From assembly GCA_905331475.1 (NCBI GenBank), contig CAJNYU010000412.1:79227-143226 (forward strand): 64,000 nt of DNA, given 5' to 3'. Numbering within the stretch: the stretch's first letter is position 1; every line of letters starts with the position of its first letter. A model generated the notes under the pieces. The model did not search any database, was not told where the DNA came from, and saw nothing but the letters and a program-made list of their open reading frames with translations. Of this stretch, positions 51,476 to 61,681 are shown piece by piece. Source of the DNA: Rotaria socialis (lineage: Eukaryota; Rotifera; Eurotatoria; Philodinida; Philodinidae). The position numbers were made by a program, and so were the translations under genes.

Positions 51476-51634
51476 TTCTATTATTTTATGAAAAGATCCT
51501 CAGTCAAGTAAATGTTTGTTAACGCAAATTGTTTTATTTTACTGTTGATCCAAAAGAAATAAATAGATCACGCATTGTCTTTTAATTTATATATCTCACA
51601 GAATGAGTTGATGGGTTCAAGAGATTTGGACTAA

Positions 51635-52205
51635 CGAGGGAACCGCCCGAAGTGGTTCGCCGCTTTTAAGCTCATATTTATGGGACATATAGCGGACCTC
51701 TAGACTAGAACAAATCCTGAAGGATTTGGGCCCATGCATATGTGGGACTGAGTTATAACCGTTTTACTGGATTTTTATCCTAGGGGACTGGTTTACCTGC
51801 AAAATCAAACCAATGAATTTCGACCTGAAAGTTTCAGACAAAAACATGCATCCTTCTTAAGATATTGACTTCACCATAAATTCTGGTTCTGCTAATTCTA
51901 TTCGAGAAATAGCCGGTTTTTGAAAATCCAATATCTTAAGAAGGATGCATCTTTTTGTCTGAAACTTTCAGGGTATTCTAGTGGCTCTTAGGCCTCTTCA
52001 TGGTGAAAATTTCAGGTCGAAATTCATTGATTTGATTTTGCAGGTAAACCAGTCTCCTAGGATAAAATTCCAGTAAAACGGTTATAACTCAGTCCCACAT
52101 ATGCATGGGCCCAAATCCTTCAGGATTTATTCTAGTCTAGAGGTCCCCTATATGTCCCATAAATATGAGCTTAAAAGCGGCGAATCACTTCGGACGGTTC
52201 CCTCG
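51635..52205. mobile_element. PIF/Harbinger-like foldback MITE, TAA target duplication
   Basis: Two inverted arms of about 240 bp run from CGAGGGAACCG at the left to CGGTTCCCTCG at the right, with few mismatches (shared blocks include CCGCTTTTAAGCTCATATTT, GGTTTACCTGCAAAATCAA and AATATCTTAAGAAGGATGCA). A short central loop lies at about 51870-51930. TAA flanks both sides (51632-51634 and 52206-52208). A 3-bp TWA duplication is the PIF/Harbinger signature. No transposase is present. Confidence 0.88.
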
Positions 52206-52208
52206 TAA

Positions 52209-52395
52209 GTCATTTGCACTCCACAAAAATGATGTTTCTTGCAATGAACCATTGTCGTACATCGACGAGCAGTATTGACGATTTCATCTATCAAACAGAT
52301 TAAACCAAATATTATATACATGACAAATCCCTGAGATGCTCTGAAGAAAATTTCATTCGCTGTATAAAAAAATGCATCACTAACCACTAGACACT
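52209..52395 (-). pseudogene. Membrane-protein fragment, possibly a receptor C-terminus
   Basis: Reading minus, an open frame from about 52395 encodes one hydrophobic helix (GFVMYIIFGLICLIDEI) preceded by NEIFFRASQ and followed by a Cys/His-rich basic stretch (RRC-TTMVHCKKHH). The frame runs directly into the terminal inverted repeat of the Harbinger-like element at 52205. The helix could be the last transmembrane segment of a 7TM receptor, but no upstream exons were identified. It is a fragment or coincidental frame. Confidence 0.3.
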
Positions 52396-53273
52396 GTTAC
52401 CAATAATATTCAGTAAGATAGTTTAACGAATGAGAATCTTACACGCAGTATCGATAACTTCTCATAGAAAATTTTGCTCATTTCAGAAATGGTAGGCCAA
52501 TCAAAAAAAAAGTACTTAGTAGCATTTTTGTGAAATAAGTTTTTTTACTACAGCTGATCCATTTGTAAACCTATGAGAGAAAAGCAAGTAATGTATCAAA
52601 GTCTTTGAACAACTATCATCATTGCAATAGATGTATTACATTCGAAAATTGTATCCAGAAAAAACCTGGCAAAACTCTCATTGAAGCAATGTGCTCATCA
52701 TTAGTTATTATTGCCGATAAACCGAAACGTCTTACGATTTTATCAAAATACATCATAAGCATGTCAACAAAATGCAGTTTTAGAAATTAATATATTATTC
52801 TCATAAAAATTCGACTTGTCTCTAACTATAACCCGAGTGTGTTCTACACTTGTATTTCTTTTTTGTTTGTATATTCGCAATATCAATATTATAGATCATG
52901 AGAGAAGTTATCGAAAATATTTGTAACCACCACTCTATGGAATTTATTCTTCAATGAATACTTATATTTCAATTATGAGTATACAGTTATATTCTCTTGT
53001 CGCTTGAAAACCTTGTAATGCCTTTTAACTTTACATCAATAGAAGAATAAAGAATCATTTGTTTTTTTTTTCTTTTTAGAACTGGAAGAAGCAGAACAAG
53101 TAGTTATACAGAGTATTAGCATGACATGCATATTCGATGCGACGAAACGACAACCCTCCAATTTCATGCTGAAACGGGTGGTGATAATGAATACAAAAAA
53201 AAACGAATCATTATATTGACATTTTATTTTGAAGCTATATTCATTTGAGCCTTCTTTAGTCTTCAACTCTACG
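52396..53273. other. Intergenic upstream of the cysteine-rich gene
   Basis: About 880 bp without a supported gene. It includes the promoter region for the gene at 53274. Confidence 0.45.
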
Positions 53274-53672
53274 ATGTTCGACCGATTTATCTTTCCTGTG
53301 GTCTTTTGCTTACTTTTTGCAACTACTTTATCGATCAATTGCTATTTAGGCACCGATAGACAATGTTTGTTAAGAAAAAATATGACAGATTGTGGTACCA
53401 ATGCGACTTGCCAATGTGTGAGCTACCGTTTTACATGTTCACAGAGTGATGCAAATTGTACTACAGACGAACAATCGACAAGAGCCAAAAAATGGGCATA
53501 TAAAATAGTTTCCAAAAGTGTATGTGAAACTATGAAAAAGTCAACAAATGATTTTTCTGATGTGAAATGTTGTTTGCGTAATGGATGCAATCGACCTGAG
53601 TATGGAAGATGTTCACGGTCTCAAAGTCGTCGCCGAGCACTACGGAAAATGGCTGATTTGCTTGATTTTTAA
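53274..53672 (+). CDS. Secreted cysteine-rich Ly6-like protein
   Basis: Single-exon, 132 aa from ATG at 53274. An in-frame upstream non-ATG extension has no signal-like start. Signal peptide: IFPVVFCLLFATTLS. The mature chain begins INCYLG and carries paired cysteines ending in KCCLRNGCN, the CCxxxxCN hallmark of Ly6/three-finger proteins. The C-terminus is unusually basic (RSQSRRR-ALRK) and ends LLDF, with no hydrophobic GPI tail, so it is probably secreted. A 3'-terminal partial paralogue lies at 58467-58600. AATAAA motifs follow near 53683 and 53758. Function unknown. Confidence 0.75.
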   Translation: MFDRFIFPVVFCLLFATTLSINCYLGTDRQCLLRKNMTDCGTNATCQCVSYRFTCSQSDANCTTDEQSTRAKKWAYKIVSKSVCETMKKSTNDFSDVKCCLRNGCNRPEYGRCSRSQSRRRALRKMADLLDF

Positions 53673-54173
53673 TTATAAATATTAATAAAAAGTTGAGGAA
53701 TAGAAGAAATTTTTGCTATAATAGCAACATGATTGTTCGAATGTTTTTTATTATTAGAATAAATGATTCGCATAATTGTTAAAATAAAGATTTCGCTTGT
53801 TTTCTCTATGTTCTGTTCACATATACTTTTAATTGTTGTTATTATTTTTGATAAGTTTTACTCCTCGATATCATAGCCGACAAAACGAAAAATACTCATT
53901 CTTACAAAAGTCTACTGTAGATATATGTTTTGACATGAACTGCTTGATTAATCAAATAGAATTTACGATTTACAATGATAGCATTAACAAAAAGTACAAC
54001 TTTATTGAAAGTCTTGTTAAGAAGAATGATTTAACAAAGTTTATTTAGAAAAAAAAATACTCTTTCATTTGAAAATTTTTATCCTTGCCGGGCACTACCA
54101 GAACCTCCTAGAAGAAACAACATAGAATTAATTGAAATATTTTACATGTTGTTAAACAAAAATTTACCGTTTT
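53673..54173. other. Convergent spacer; possible last exon at 54074-54103
   Basis: About 500 bp. On the minus strand a small conserved segment at about 54075-54103, preceded by an acceptor (TTCTTCTAG), would encode GGSGSARQG then stop. The duplicated locus has an equivalent at 58821-58849. It may be an alternative last exon of the gene at 54174. Confidence 0.4.
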
Positions 54174-54514
54174 TTATCGACCAACATTGCCTCCAAATGC
54201 ACGAGGTAACTGATGAGTAGTACTTTTTGCAACAAGTGTTACGGTTTCTTTTGATCTTGAGCGATTGCCGCGATGATGTGATGATTCACCACTATGTTCA
54301 TGATGACTATGATTTCCATGTGATGAAAATGTTCCATTAGAAGAAGATGTACTATTGTCGAATGATGAACTGTGATGATGGCGGTCTCTGTTTGGATGCG
54401 TATTAACAGACAAAATAGCCACAGCAAGAATCAACTAAGAATAAAAGAATCATAATAATGAAATGTGTATATATTTAAAACACTTACACAGGAAACCAAT
54501 GTAACCGATTGCAT
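54174..54514 (-). CDS. Short secreted His/Ser-rich protein, copy A
   Basis: Exon 1 is 54488-54514 (MQSVTLVSC) and exon 2 is 54174-54434, joined in phase 0 by a 53-nt intron, for 95 aa. The two exons together form a signal peptide (MQSVTLVSC-LILAVAILSV). The mature part is low-complexity, rich in His, Ser, Asn and Gly (DRHHHSSS, SSHHRGNRS), with no cysteine. A weak donor (G|GTCGAT near 54185) could instead splice to a third exon at about 54075-54103, ending GGSGSARQG. Paralogous to 58866-59231. Histidine-rich secreted peptides can bind metals or act at surfaces, but nothing in the sequence settles function. Confidence 0.7.
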
Positions 54515-57051
54515 TTTGATAATAAGGAAGTATCTCAAAGCTTAGTATTTTTTCTATTGAATTGATCCCTTATTTTATACGTCGACATCGTTCACCTTCA
54601 CTGACTTTTCACCCTTATTTTTTCGTACATACTTTTTCATTTTGTTTTCATAGCAAAGACAGACGTCATTTTTGTGCAACTAAACTGATCGATGAATCAA
54701 CATTAGATGAAACCATGCATAAACGAAATATTAATCATGAGGCTTACGTTTCATTATTTTTCTTCTTTAATGATTGTACTTTTTCTTTGATAGTTACTAT
54801 TAGTATATTGGCACAAAGCATACTGATTCGTTGATGTTGTACGATGACTCATTCTATATTTCTCGTGATCTGATTTTCTTCCCATTAAGATTATATCTCA
54901 ATAAGTTCCGAACCAGCTAATAAAGTAGAAACCATAGTTTTATTTTTATTTTTTTTCCTAACTTAAGTGAATTAACGATAAAATCAAGGGAATAGAAAAA
55001 TAAACATAGGATCGAAGGTGTGTTATTAAATGAAATTAATTTTAACTGTAAAACTAGATTTACTAATTATAATTTTGTCTATGTCATTAAAAATATGAGG
55101 TCATATGATATAGATTTCCTATTTAGAAGTCATTTTTTATTTAGATTCTATTCTCGTGATTCTTCTGAATATTCTTGCTAATAGATCCTCAATTGATTGA
55201 ATTCATAATGGATAGAATACAATGTAACATTTAGTTAATCATCGAAATTCTTCAATATTTTTGTAAATAGGAAAATTAACTTTGCTTTACTGGATGCATA
55301 TGCTTCCACTCATGGAAAGTCATAAAAAACGATAAAGAGAAAACGTAATGTATTGCATCAATTATAAAAAAAAACGTCATATCGCTTTTTTCGAGATTCT
55401 TTGACGACAGTTATTGGGGTTTTTCTTTTTACTGCTGCCAACTATGATAAAAATTTGAAGCGACTGTTGCAAAAGTTAAGTGAAACTTTTCAACTTTTCA
55501 AACTTGTAATTCCAATTGTTTAGAATGACAAAAAAAAATAAATGTGTGCCTTTCATAGGTTCAATTATCAGGGCTCAATAAAAGTATCACAGTAGCTCAT
55601 GGAAATGTCCACCAGTAGAAAATTCATTGATCCATATTGTTTTAGATTACTAAAACAAAAGAAGAAATAGAATTCTTCATAGAGTTAACGAAAGAAAAAA
55701 CACATTGAGCACAAACTTGACCGAGTCATTTTCGATGTTATTATATTCAGAACGCTATTCAACTTGAACGAAGTGAACGATCAGTATGAGTACGTGAAAC
55801 GTGTTTAGTTAAATATGAAAGCATTTTGATTCATTGTACGATTCTTGCGATACACTGGGTCACGTTATGAAATGCAGTTAACTTAATTAAAGTTATTTTT
55901 CATTTTCAATAAAAAAAAAAAAATTTCAAATATATGATGGCGATGCAACAATAAGTATTACTATCGTGGCACAGAACAATAGTCAATGATATAAATTGTC
56001 GGCAATGTCGATTCGCTACTGCAAAATAAAATTTCTTTTTCTATTGCTCTTATTGTATGTATGTTTTGAAAATTCTTCATTTACTGAGATAATAAACAGT
56101 ACAAACAATGAAGAAATCAAAGCTGATGCTGTTTCATATTGTTCAATATATTCTGTTTAATTTTAACTATAGAAATAACCGGTTTATTTTACTGGTTAGT
56201 TCTACATATAGTCGTTTGTTTACTGTTATTTCAAATTGTTTGTTTTTTGTATTTTACCATGGATTAATGATCTGAATAGATAGATATTTACGAAACGTCT
56301 CAATGAAAAATGCTATCTGTATCTATGATTCTATACTATTTCTAATTCTTTCTTCAATTAGACAATTATTTATCGCTCTAAGTTAATTTTCACTTTGACA
56401 AATTGAAAGAACATGGATTCTAAATTATTTCAACGAACATCTCTTCTAGGTTTCGCTTTAATAAAAAGTACCACTTCATGTATCCAAGTACTGTGCGCGG
56501 TGAAGATCATTCATCAGCGTTGAGCATACCTTATTTTCAATTTCTATTTTAACAGTCGCAAATACTTCATTTTCATGTTCTTGTATCTCGTACATTTTAT
56601 TTATAAGCAAGCACAGCAATTTTAAATAGTATCAAAGAGTGGGGCTTGGCGCATACAAATGTTTGAAAAATCTATTGAAATATTTTAGCTTAATAAAGGC
56701 GTGTCGGCTAGTCCAGGAAACTAGTTCAAATTCTCATAATGCAGATCATGATTAATCAAATACTTCTCAGACGTCCTGTAAAAAGATATATAACCTACTC
56801 ATTCGTATAGATAACAATCTAGTGGTAATCGAAAATACGAAGAAATATAGTGCGAATTACTGCAATCAACTTGAATTTTCAGCTGTGTAGTTCTTTTCGC
56901 TTTTTTTAAACCTATCTATGTGTATAACATGTGCTTTCTTTAATCACATAGAATGCGAAGGTGGTAGTTGCTAAGGGTGGCAGAGAAACTATCTGAAAAG
57001 ATCACGTTTATGATAGATCTTAGGTCAAGCGAGGCGATGGCGAGGCAGCAA

Positions 57052-57153
57052 TAGGGGTGTGACGTTCTCAGATCTAAGTTCAGATCAAATGAGCGAAAGA
57101 ACTGTTCGAACAGTTCTTTTGATCAGAAATAAAGCTGAACTGTCATGCCCCTA
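57052..57153. mobile_element. 102-bp hAT-like micro-MITE
   Basis: Termini TAGGGGTGTGACGTTC...GAACTGTCATGCCCCTA are flanked by perfect 8-bp duplications GGCAGCAA (57044-57051 and 57154-57161). A central palindrome, GAACTGTTCGAACAGTTC, lets the whole element fold into one hairpin. Confidence 0.88.
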
Positions 57154-57690
57154 GGCAGCAATTAGCAACTAGCGAACCTATGATATGTACGTGTTATTGG
57201 TGGCAGGAATAGGAAAAATTGCTATCATAAATGGCACGAATGGAAAGATCCATTTATGCAACGTTACCAGTTAGCTTTTTATTTCTAACCTCAACACACA
57301 ATATGTTTAGTAAGTATGAATAAGAAATATGAAATGAGCCGTGATATATTCCATGTAACTCGAAAGAAGATTTCATGAACTGTCTCCATAAAACATTTAA
57401 GATTTATGAATGCTTTTCGACGGTATTGTGGCCACGATTAGTCGTTTGCGACACGGGAGAATACGACCGTAATATAGTGCATGCTAAAACGTCGATTTAA
57501 AATCTGAAGCGGGAAGAAATTATTGTGACAGTTAGCGTTTTTGGCCGTATACGATCGTTTATGGTTCTCGTAATTCCTGACCTGCGTAGATCTTGTTGTC
57601 GACGAAAATTGATCCAAAAATGAATAAACATGTGCCCAGTGATGTTGAAGTGATTAAATTAGGACCATCGAATATAGTGAACGCGAAAAT

Positions 57691-58059
57691 TTACTTGGTT
57701 ATAGCTGCAGCATTCAAGAACACTCTGATTGATTTTAGAATTGCATCTGCTTGTGTATAATATAGTTGTTGTTGTATCATATGTTTCAATTCATCAAATT
57801 CGATAGAATGGTTTGAAGTTCGATAACAATTATAGGAACCATTGAATAGAACAGAAACCATATTTTTCATAATATTTCAATCATTACTATTGATTGATGA
57901 TGTATCACTAAAATTTGCTTGATTAACTAGTGACCAGGGATGACACCCGCATAGATAGAAGAGCGCAATGTATGTCATAACATCAAGAATAACAAGGCGT
58001 ACAAGAATTTCGTGCTGTTTAATTCTTGTAGATAAGTCGCTGAAGGCGTCAAAAAACAA
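57691..58059 (-). pseudogene. Interrupted open frame, unidentified
   Basis: On the minus strand one frame stays open from 58059 to TAA at 57691-57693 except for a single TGA at about 57877-57879, giving roughly 120 codons. The upstream half has one hydrophobic helix (ILVRLVILDVMTYIALFYL). The downstream half (FNGSYNCYRTSNHS, then an amphipathic helix) has sensible coding composition. If the TGA was once TGG, this is a decayed gene fragment. Family unknown. Confidence 0.35.
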
Positions 58060-58466
58060 AAGGCAATGTTAGAGATAAAATAAAAACTTCAGAGAACTTT
58101 CTTTTTTTGACAGCTAAAATCTCCTATTAAATTTACAGCGGAATAATGCTAACTAATTTGACATTCTCGCGTTTATTCATAGATCAATTTCAATGACAGC
58201 AAGAAAATCCAGAAAGTGCTTGTGCTTGTGTCTCTTTGTCTCCGACATACGTTGAAGATCATGGCGCAATAAAAAAGAGTTAAGAATTTATTCTTAATGT
58301 AATTGAATTAAAAATATCAACTAAGATCATAGCCACGTAAAAATCCCGATTTTCGCCAAAAAATTCGATTTTGAAGTTTTAGCAACGGAGAAATGACATA
58401 TTACCTGGACTCTTGTACTACGTGTACTCTAGATGTATCGGAGAACCTCATTCCCATTTCTGGAAA

Positions 58467-58600
58467 TCTCAACAAGTGGTTTCACTGATGTGAAATGTAG
58501 TTCACGTAATGGATGCAATCAGCCCAGCTATGGAAGATGTTCATGGTCTCGAAATCGTTGTCGAGCTCTACATAAAGTGACTGATTTACTCGATTTTTAA
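58467..58600 (+). pseudogene. Truncated 3' copy of the cysteine-rich gene
   Basis: The 134 bp match the 3' end of the gene at 53274: GFTDVKC-SSRNGCN, then YGRCSWSRNRCRAL and a terminal DLLDF stop. The signal peptide and the N-terminal two thirds are absent upstream, and the hallmark CC has become CS, so the copy cannot make a normal Ly6-like fold. Confidence 0.85.
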
Positions 58601-58865
58601 ACGAAAATTACATTTATTATTGCTTTACTTGATCTTTCTTTTATTTACATATTATATGAATTGTTTTTATACAGCACAGCGGGGATTTCAGATTTCATAA
58701 TGATACAATTAAATAAAACGATAATTTTATTGATAAGCTTAAAAGAACGAAGACATAAAAAGAAAACAATCAATTGAGCGAATTTTATTCAGATAACAAA
58801 TGAAAATCGATTCGAAAAATCTACGATCTTGAGCGACCACCAGATCCTCCTATATGAAACAAAAC

Positions 58866-59231
58866 TCAATTAGCAGACGTTATGTTAATATTGCCAATAA
58901 AAAATATACTTGGTAGATGACCACCATTACCTCCGGTTCCATGTGATGGTGGTGGTGAATGTGCAGTGAAATTTCCTGGAACAAATGTACCATTTCCTGT
59001 GGGTTTATTACCATGATCTTCAACGCTGCCATTCATATGAGATGGAAAAGTTTCATTAGGATAAAATGTACCATTGCCGAATGGTGGTCTTTGATTATGA
59101 CCATCTCCATTGGGGTGCATATTAACTGAGAGAACAGCCGCACCAAGGATCAACTAAAATTTAAAAAACTAATATTGATGCATGCAAATATTTAATACAC
59201 TAACACAAGAGAAAATTGTGATTGATTGCAT
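58866..59231 (-). CDS. Short secreted Pro/Gly/Asn-rich protein, copy B
   Basis: Exon 1 is 59205-59231 (MQSITIFSC) and exon 2 is 58866-59153, phase 0, for 104 aa. Signal peptide spans the junction (FSC-LILGAAVLSV). The mature region has NGTF/NETF repeats that create N-glycosylation sites and a proline-rich patch (HSPPPSHGTGGNGG). It is paralogous to copy A at 54174-54514, but the His/Ser runs have been replaced, so the two have diverged strongly after the signal peptide. As in copy A, a G|GTCATC donor could join a third exon at 58821-58849 ending GGSGGRSRS. Function unknown. Confidence 0.68.
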
Positions 59232-59953
59232 CTTGATAATAATGGAGTACCTGAGATTTGAATGTTTTTTCTATTGAGCTGTTCCCTTCTTTTATAGTTC
59301 GTTGATGGACACGCTCGCTGACTTTTCGTCCTCATTTTATCAATATGTACTATTTTATTTTGTTAGCATATAATAGTCAGACTTGCTTTTCTATAGTTAT
59401 ATATAACCGGTGAATCACACTTATTGTGAAACCATGTATAAATAAAATATGAATCATATTAGATACGTATGATTTGTTTTTTTATTCATTCACTGTATTG
59501 TTTTCTGGTAGAAAATGCATTAGTAGAGCCTTGCCGTTAAATAGGTGACTCACCTTATATTAATTGAGTCATGCTTCTTCTGATTAAGACTATGTCTCAA
59601 TTCGTGTAGAATATGCTAGCAAAATAATAACATAAAATCCAATTTGATCGAAAAGACGAGATAATGTAATACAGATTTCATTTGTAGATACTGTTTTTCG
59701 GTTCCATACTTCCACTCCTGATTCGTGTAAATAATTTTGCCAATAAATATGGTCTTCACACAGACGCTTAATCAATTAAATTTATAACGATGAGAAGAAA
59801 ATCGAATATTGACCTGAAGATGTTTACTTTTTATTAAATTTTTTACATAATAAAATATTCTTTTTGTATCGCTCTGCGTAGCTTATCTAATACAACAGTT
59901 ATGATAGGAGATCGATTCAGTAGCTTCCTAAATTTTTCGAAACAATTTTTTCC
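59232..59953. other. Upstream region of copy B
   Basis: Still partly alignable by eye with the region upstream of copy A (shared CTGACTTTTC and ATTTTATTTTGTT blocks), marking the extent of the tandem duplication to about 59600. No gene. Confidence 0.5.
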
Positions 59954-59961
59954 CCCCAGGT

Positions 59962-60743
59962 CAGAGATGGGCAAGTCAGCGTTTTTTCGACTCAAGTCAA
60001 GTCAAGTGAGTTTCTGAAAATTTCAAGTCAAGTCAAGTCAAGTCATAGCTAAGCCAAAGAAAATTCCAAGTCAAGTCAAGTCAAGTCTGATTGCAAGTCA
60101 AGTCAAGTCATAGCTAAGCCAAAGAAAATTCCAAGTCAAGTCAAACGTTTTCAAGTCAATTCAATTAGAGTCATAATTCATTCAAAAAATCATCAGGTGA
60201 AGTCATTTTTTGACTTGACTTGCCCATGTTTAATTTATTATTTGTATTTTTCTTCTACATTTCAAATTAGAGTTCAAAAATTCAATTAATAAAAGTTCTC
60301 TATACATATAATTTTTGACTTGACTTGAATTTCTCTGTACGACTTGTTGCAAATCAGCCCAGGTTGATCAAAACGGACTCGTTTACGGTCTGTTTGTCGA
60401 CGGTAAACGATGTCAAAACGGCATCTTTACGGCAGTAAATAGACCGTATTTGCCCGTAATACCTGGCGCAGTAATACGGCACCGTACACGGGACTGAATT
60501 TTCATGGTTTACGGCTGTTTGTGCTCCGTACTCTCATTATAATACGGTCCTTATTACTGCGCCAGATATTACGGCAAAATTTCGCCTATAAAATAGTCGT
60601 AAAGTGACCGTCAATGACCGTATACGGACTGTACTGTTCGACCTGGGAAGGCAAGTCATTCTGAAAATTTTCAAGTCAAGTCATGACCCATCACTGACTT
60701 GACCCGATTCAAGTCATTTTTTGACTTGACTTGCCCATCTCTG
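59962..60743. mobile_element. hAT-like element made of CAAGT arrays
   Basis: Termini CAGAGATGGGCAAGTCA...TGACTTGCCCATCTCTG are flanked by perfect 8-bp duplications CCCCAGGT (59954-59961 and 60744-60751). The left half is a long array of CAAGTCAAGT units facing right. The right half contains the complementary GACTTGACTT units, including an internal copy of the terminus at about 60213-60228 (lacking the last bases). A second element (60358-60647) appears inserted within it. No transposase. Confidence 0.88.
60358..60647. mobile_element. Nested GC-richer foldback insertion
   Basis: Begins CCCAGGTTGATC and ends GACCTGGG. Inside, CTGGCGCAGTAATA faces its complement TATTACTGCGCCAG, and TTTACGG/CCGTA motifs recur. 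Base composition is clearly richer in G+C than the surrounding CAAGT array. GCAAATCA at 60350-60357 and GCAAGTCA at 60650-60657 could be a diverged 8-bp duplication, but they do not abut the inverted ends exactly. Confidence 0.5.
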
Positions 60744-60751
60744 CCCCAGGT

Positions 60752-61681
60752 CCACCATTCCTATTACCGGATACCGTGGAAACCGGCAGGAAAGATGCGG
60801 GAAAATCGCCATGTCTCTCAGGAAAAAACTGGAAATCAACAGAACATGGAAGCAATATTCCAGGCGAAAACTTTTAGGAGCTTTTTCCGATGAGTTTCAG
60901 TCGGTTTCTGGCTGAAAGAAATGGAACTGGCTGGAATGTATCCAAAAAAGTACCACATTTTTTCGACCGGAATACTGCTTCCATGTTGCGTTGATGTACG
61001 GTGTTTTCCTACGGGAACTCGCCTGTACTTCTCGATCTGGACTCATTTCCACTGCTATCAACGTTGAAATTGATCTAAAAACTAATTTTGCTTTAGTTAT
61101 CAGAATTTGCAATGGTAGCCAACTAGTTGTAGAAAATGATTTGTTCCATAAACCGAATTTGCTAAAATTGAATTTTAATTGTAAATAATACGAGGTAAAA
61201 ACATATTTTTAGTTTTTTCAAAAATTATATCATTCTTCAAGTTAGCAATTGTTTTCATCTACAAAAATTAGCGACAGAAATAGGCTATTTGGATTCAAAT
61301 TATCATTAAGATTTCTCTTGACCTTGACAATATGGGACAACAATTAAATATAAAATTGGTCAAGTCATTTTTGGGACAACCATATAGTGTGTGGAAGTTT
61401 ATTACTATATTGTTATAAATATAAAAATATTTTATTTTAAAAGCTCAAATAGAAGGATGTCTTTGAATAAAAGCAATAGAAAATCGAAAGAAAAATGCAT
61501 ACTATTTCATTTCGAGACAATATTGATGTACTTATTTTTATGCACATGAGGAAAGAACTTGTTTCTCTTTCTCTCATCACAGAGACATGTTAGATACCGT
61601 TGTCTTATCTCAAGGTGTGTTATTATAAACTCATTGTTTCTCTCGTGTTTTACAAGTAGTTTCTTCAAATAAATCTGCAGC
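60752..61681. other. Spacer with imperfect inverted repeat, upstream of the GH3 gene
   Basis: Between about 60780 and 61040 an imperfect inverted repeat (left AACATGGAAGCAATATTCC, right GGAATACTGCTTCCATGTT) suggests an old foldback element into whose edge the CAAGT element inserted. The remaining ~640 bp are AT-rich and should contain the GH3 promoter. Confidence 0.5.

Larger units (their letters stand above)
54515..58466. other. Intergenic between the duplicated units, about 3.9 kb
   Basis: Starts with the copy-A promoter region, which is recognisably similar to that of copy B (about 59232-59600). It contains a 102-bp hAT-like MITE (57052-57153) and an interrupted open frame on the minus strand (57691-58059). 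Otherwise AT-rich with no supported gene. Confidence 0.5.
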
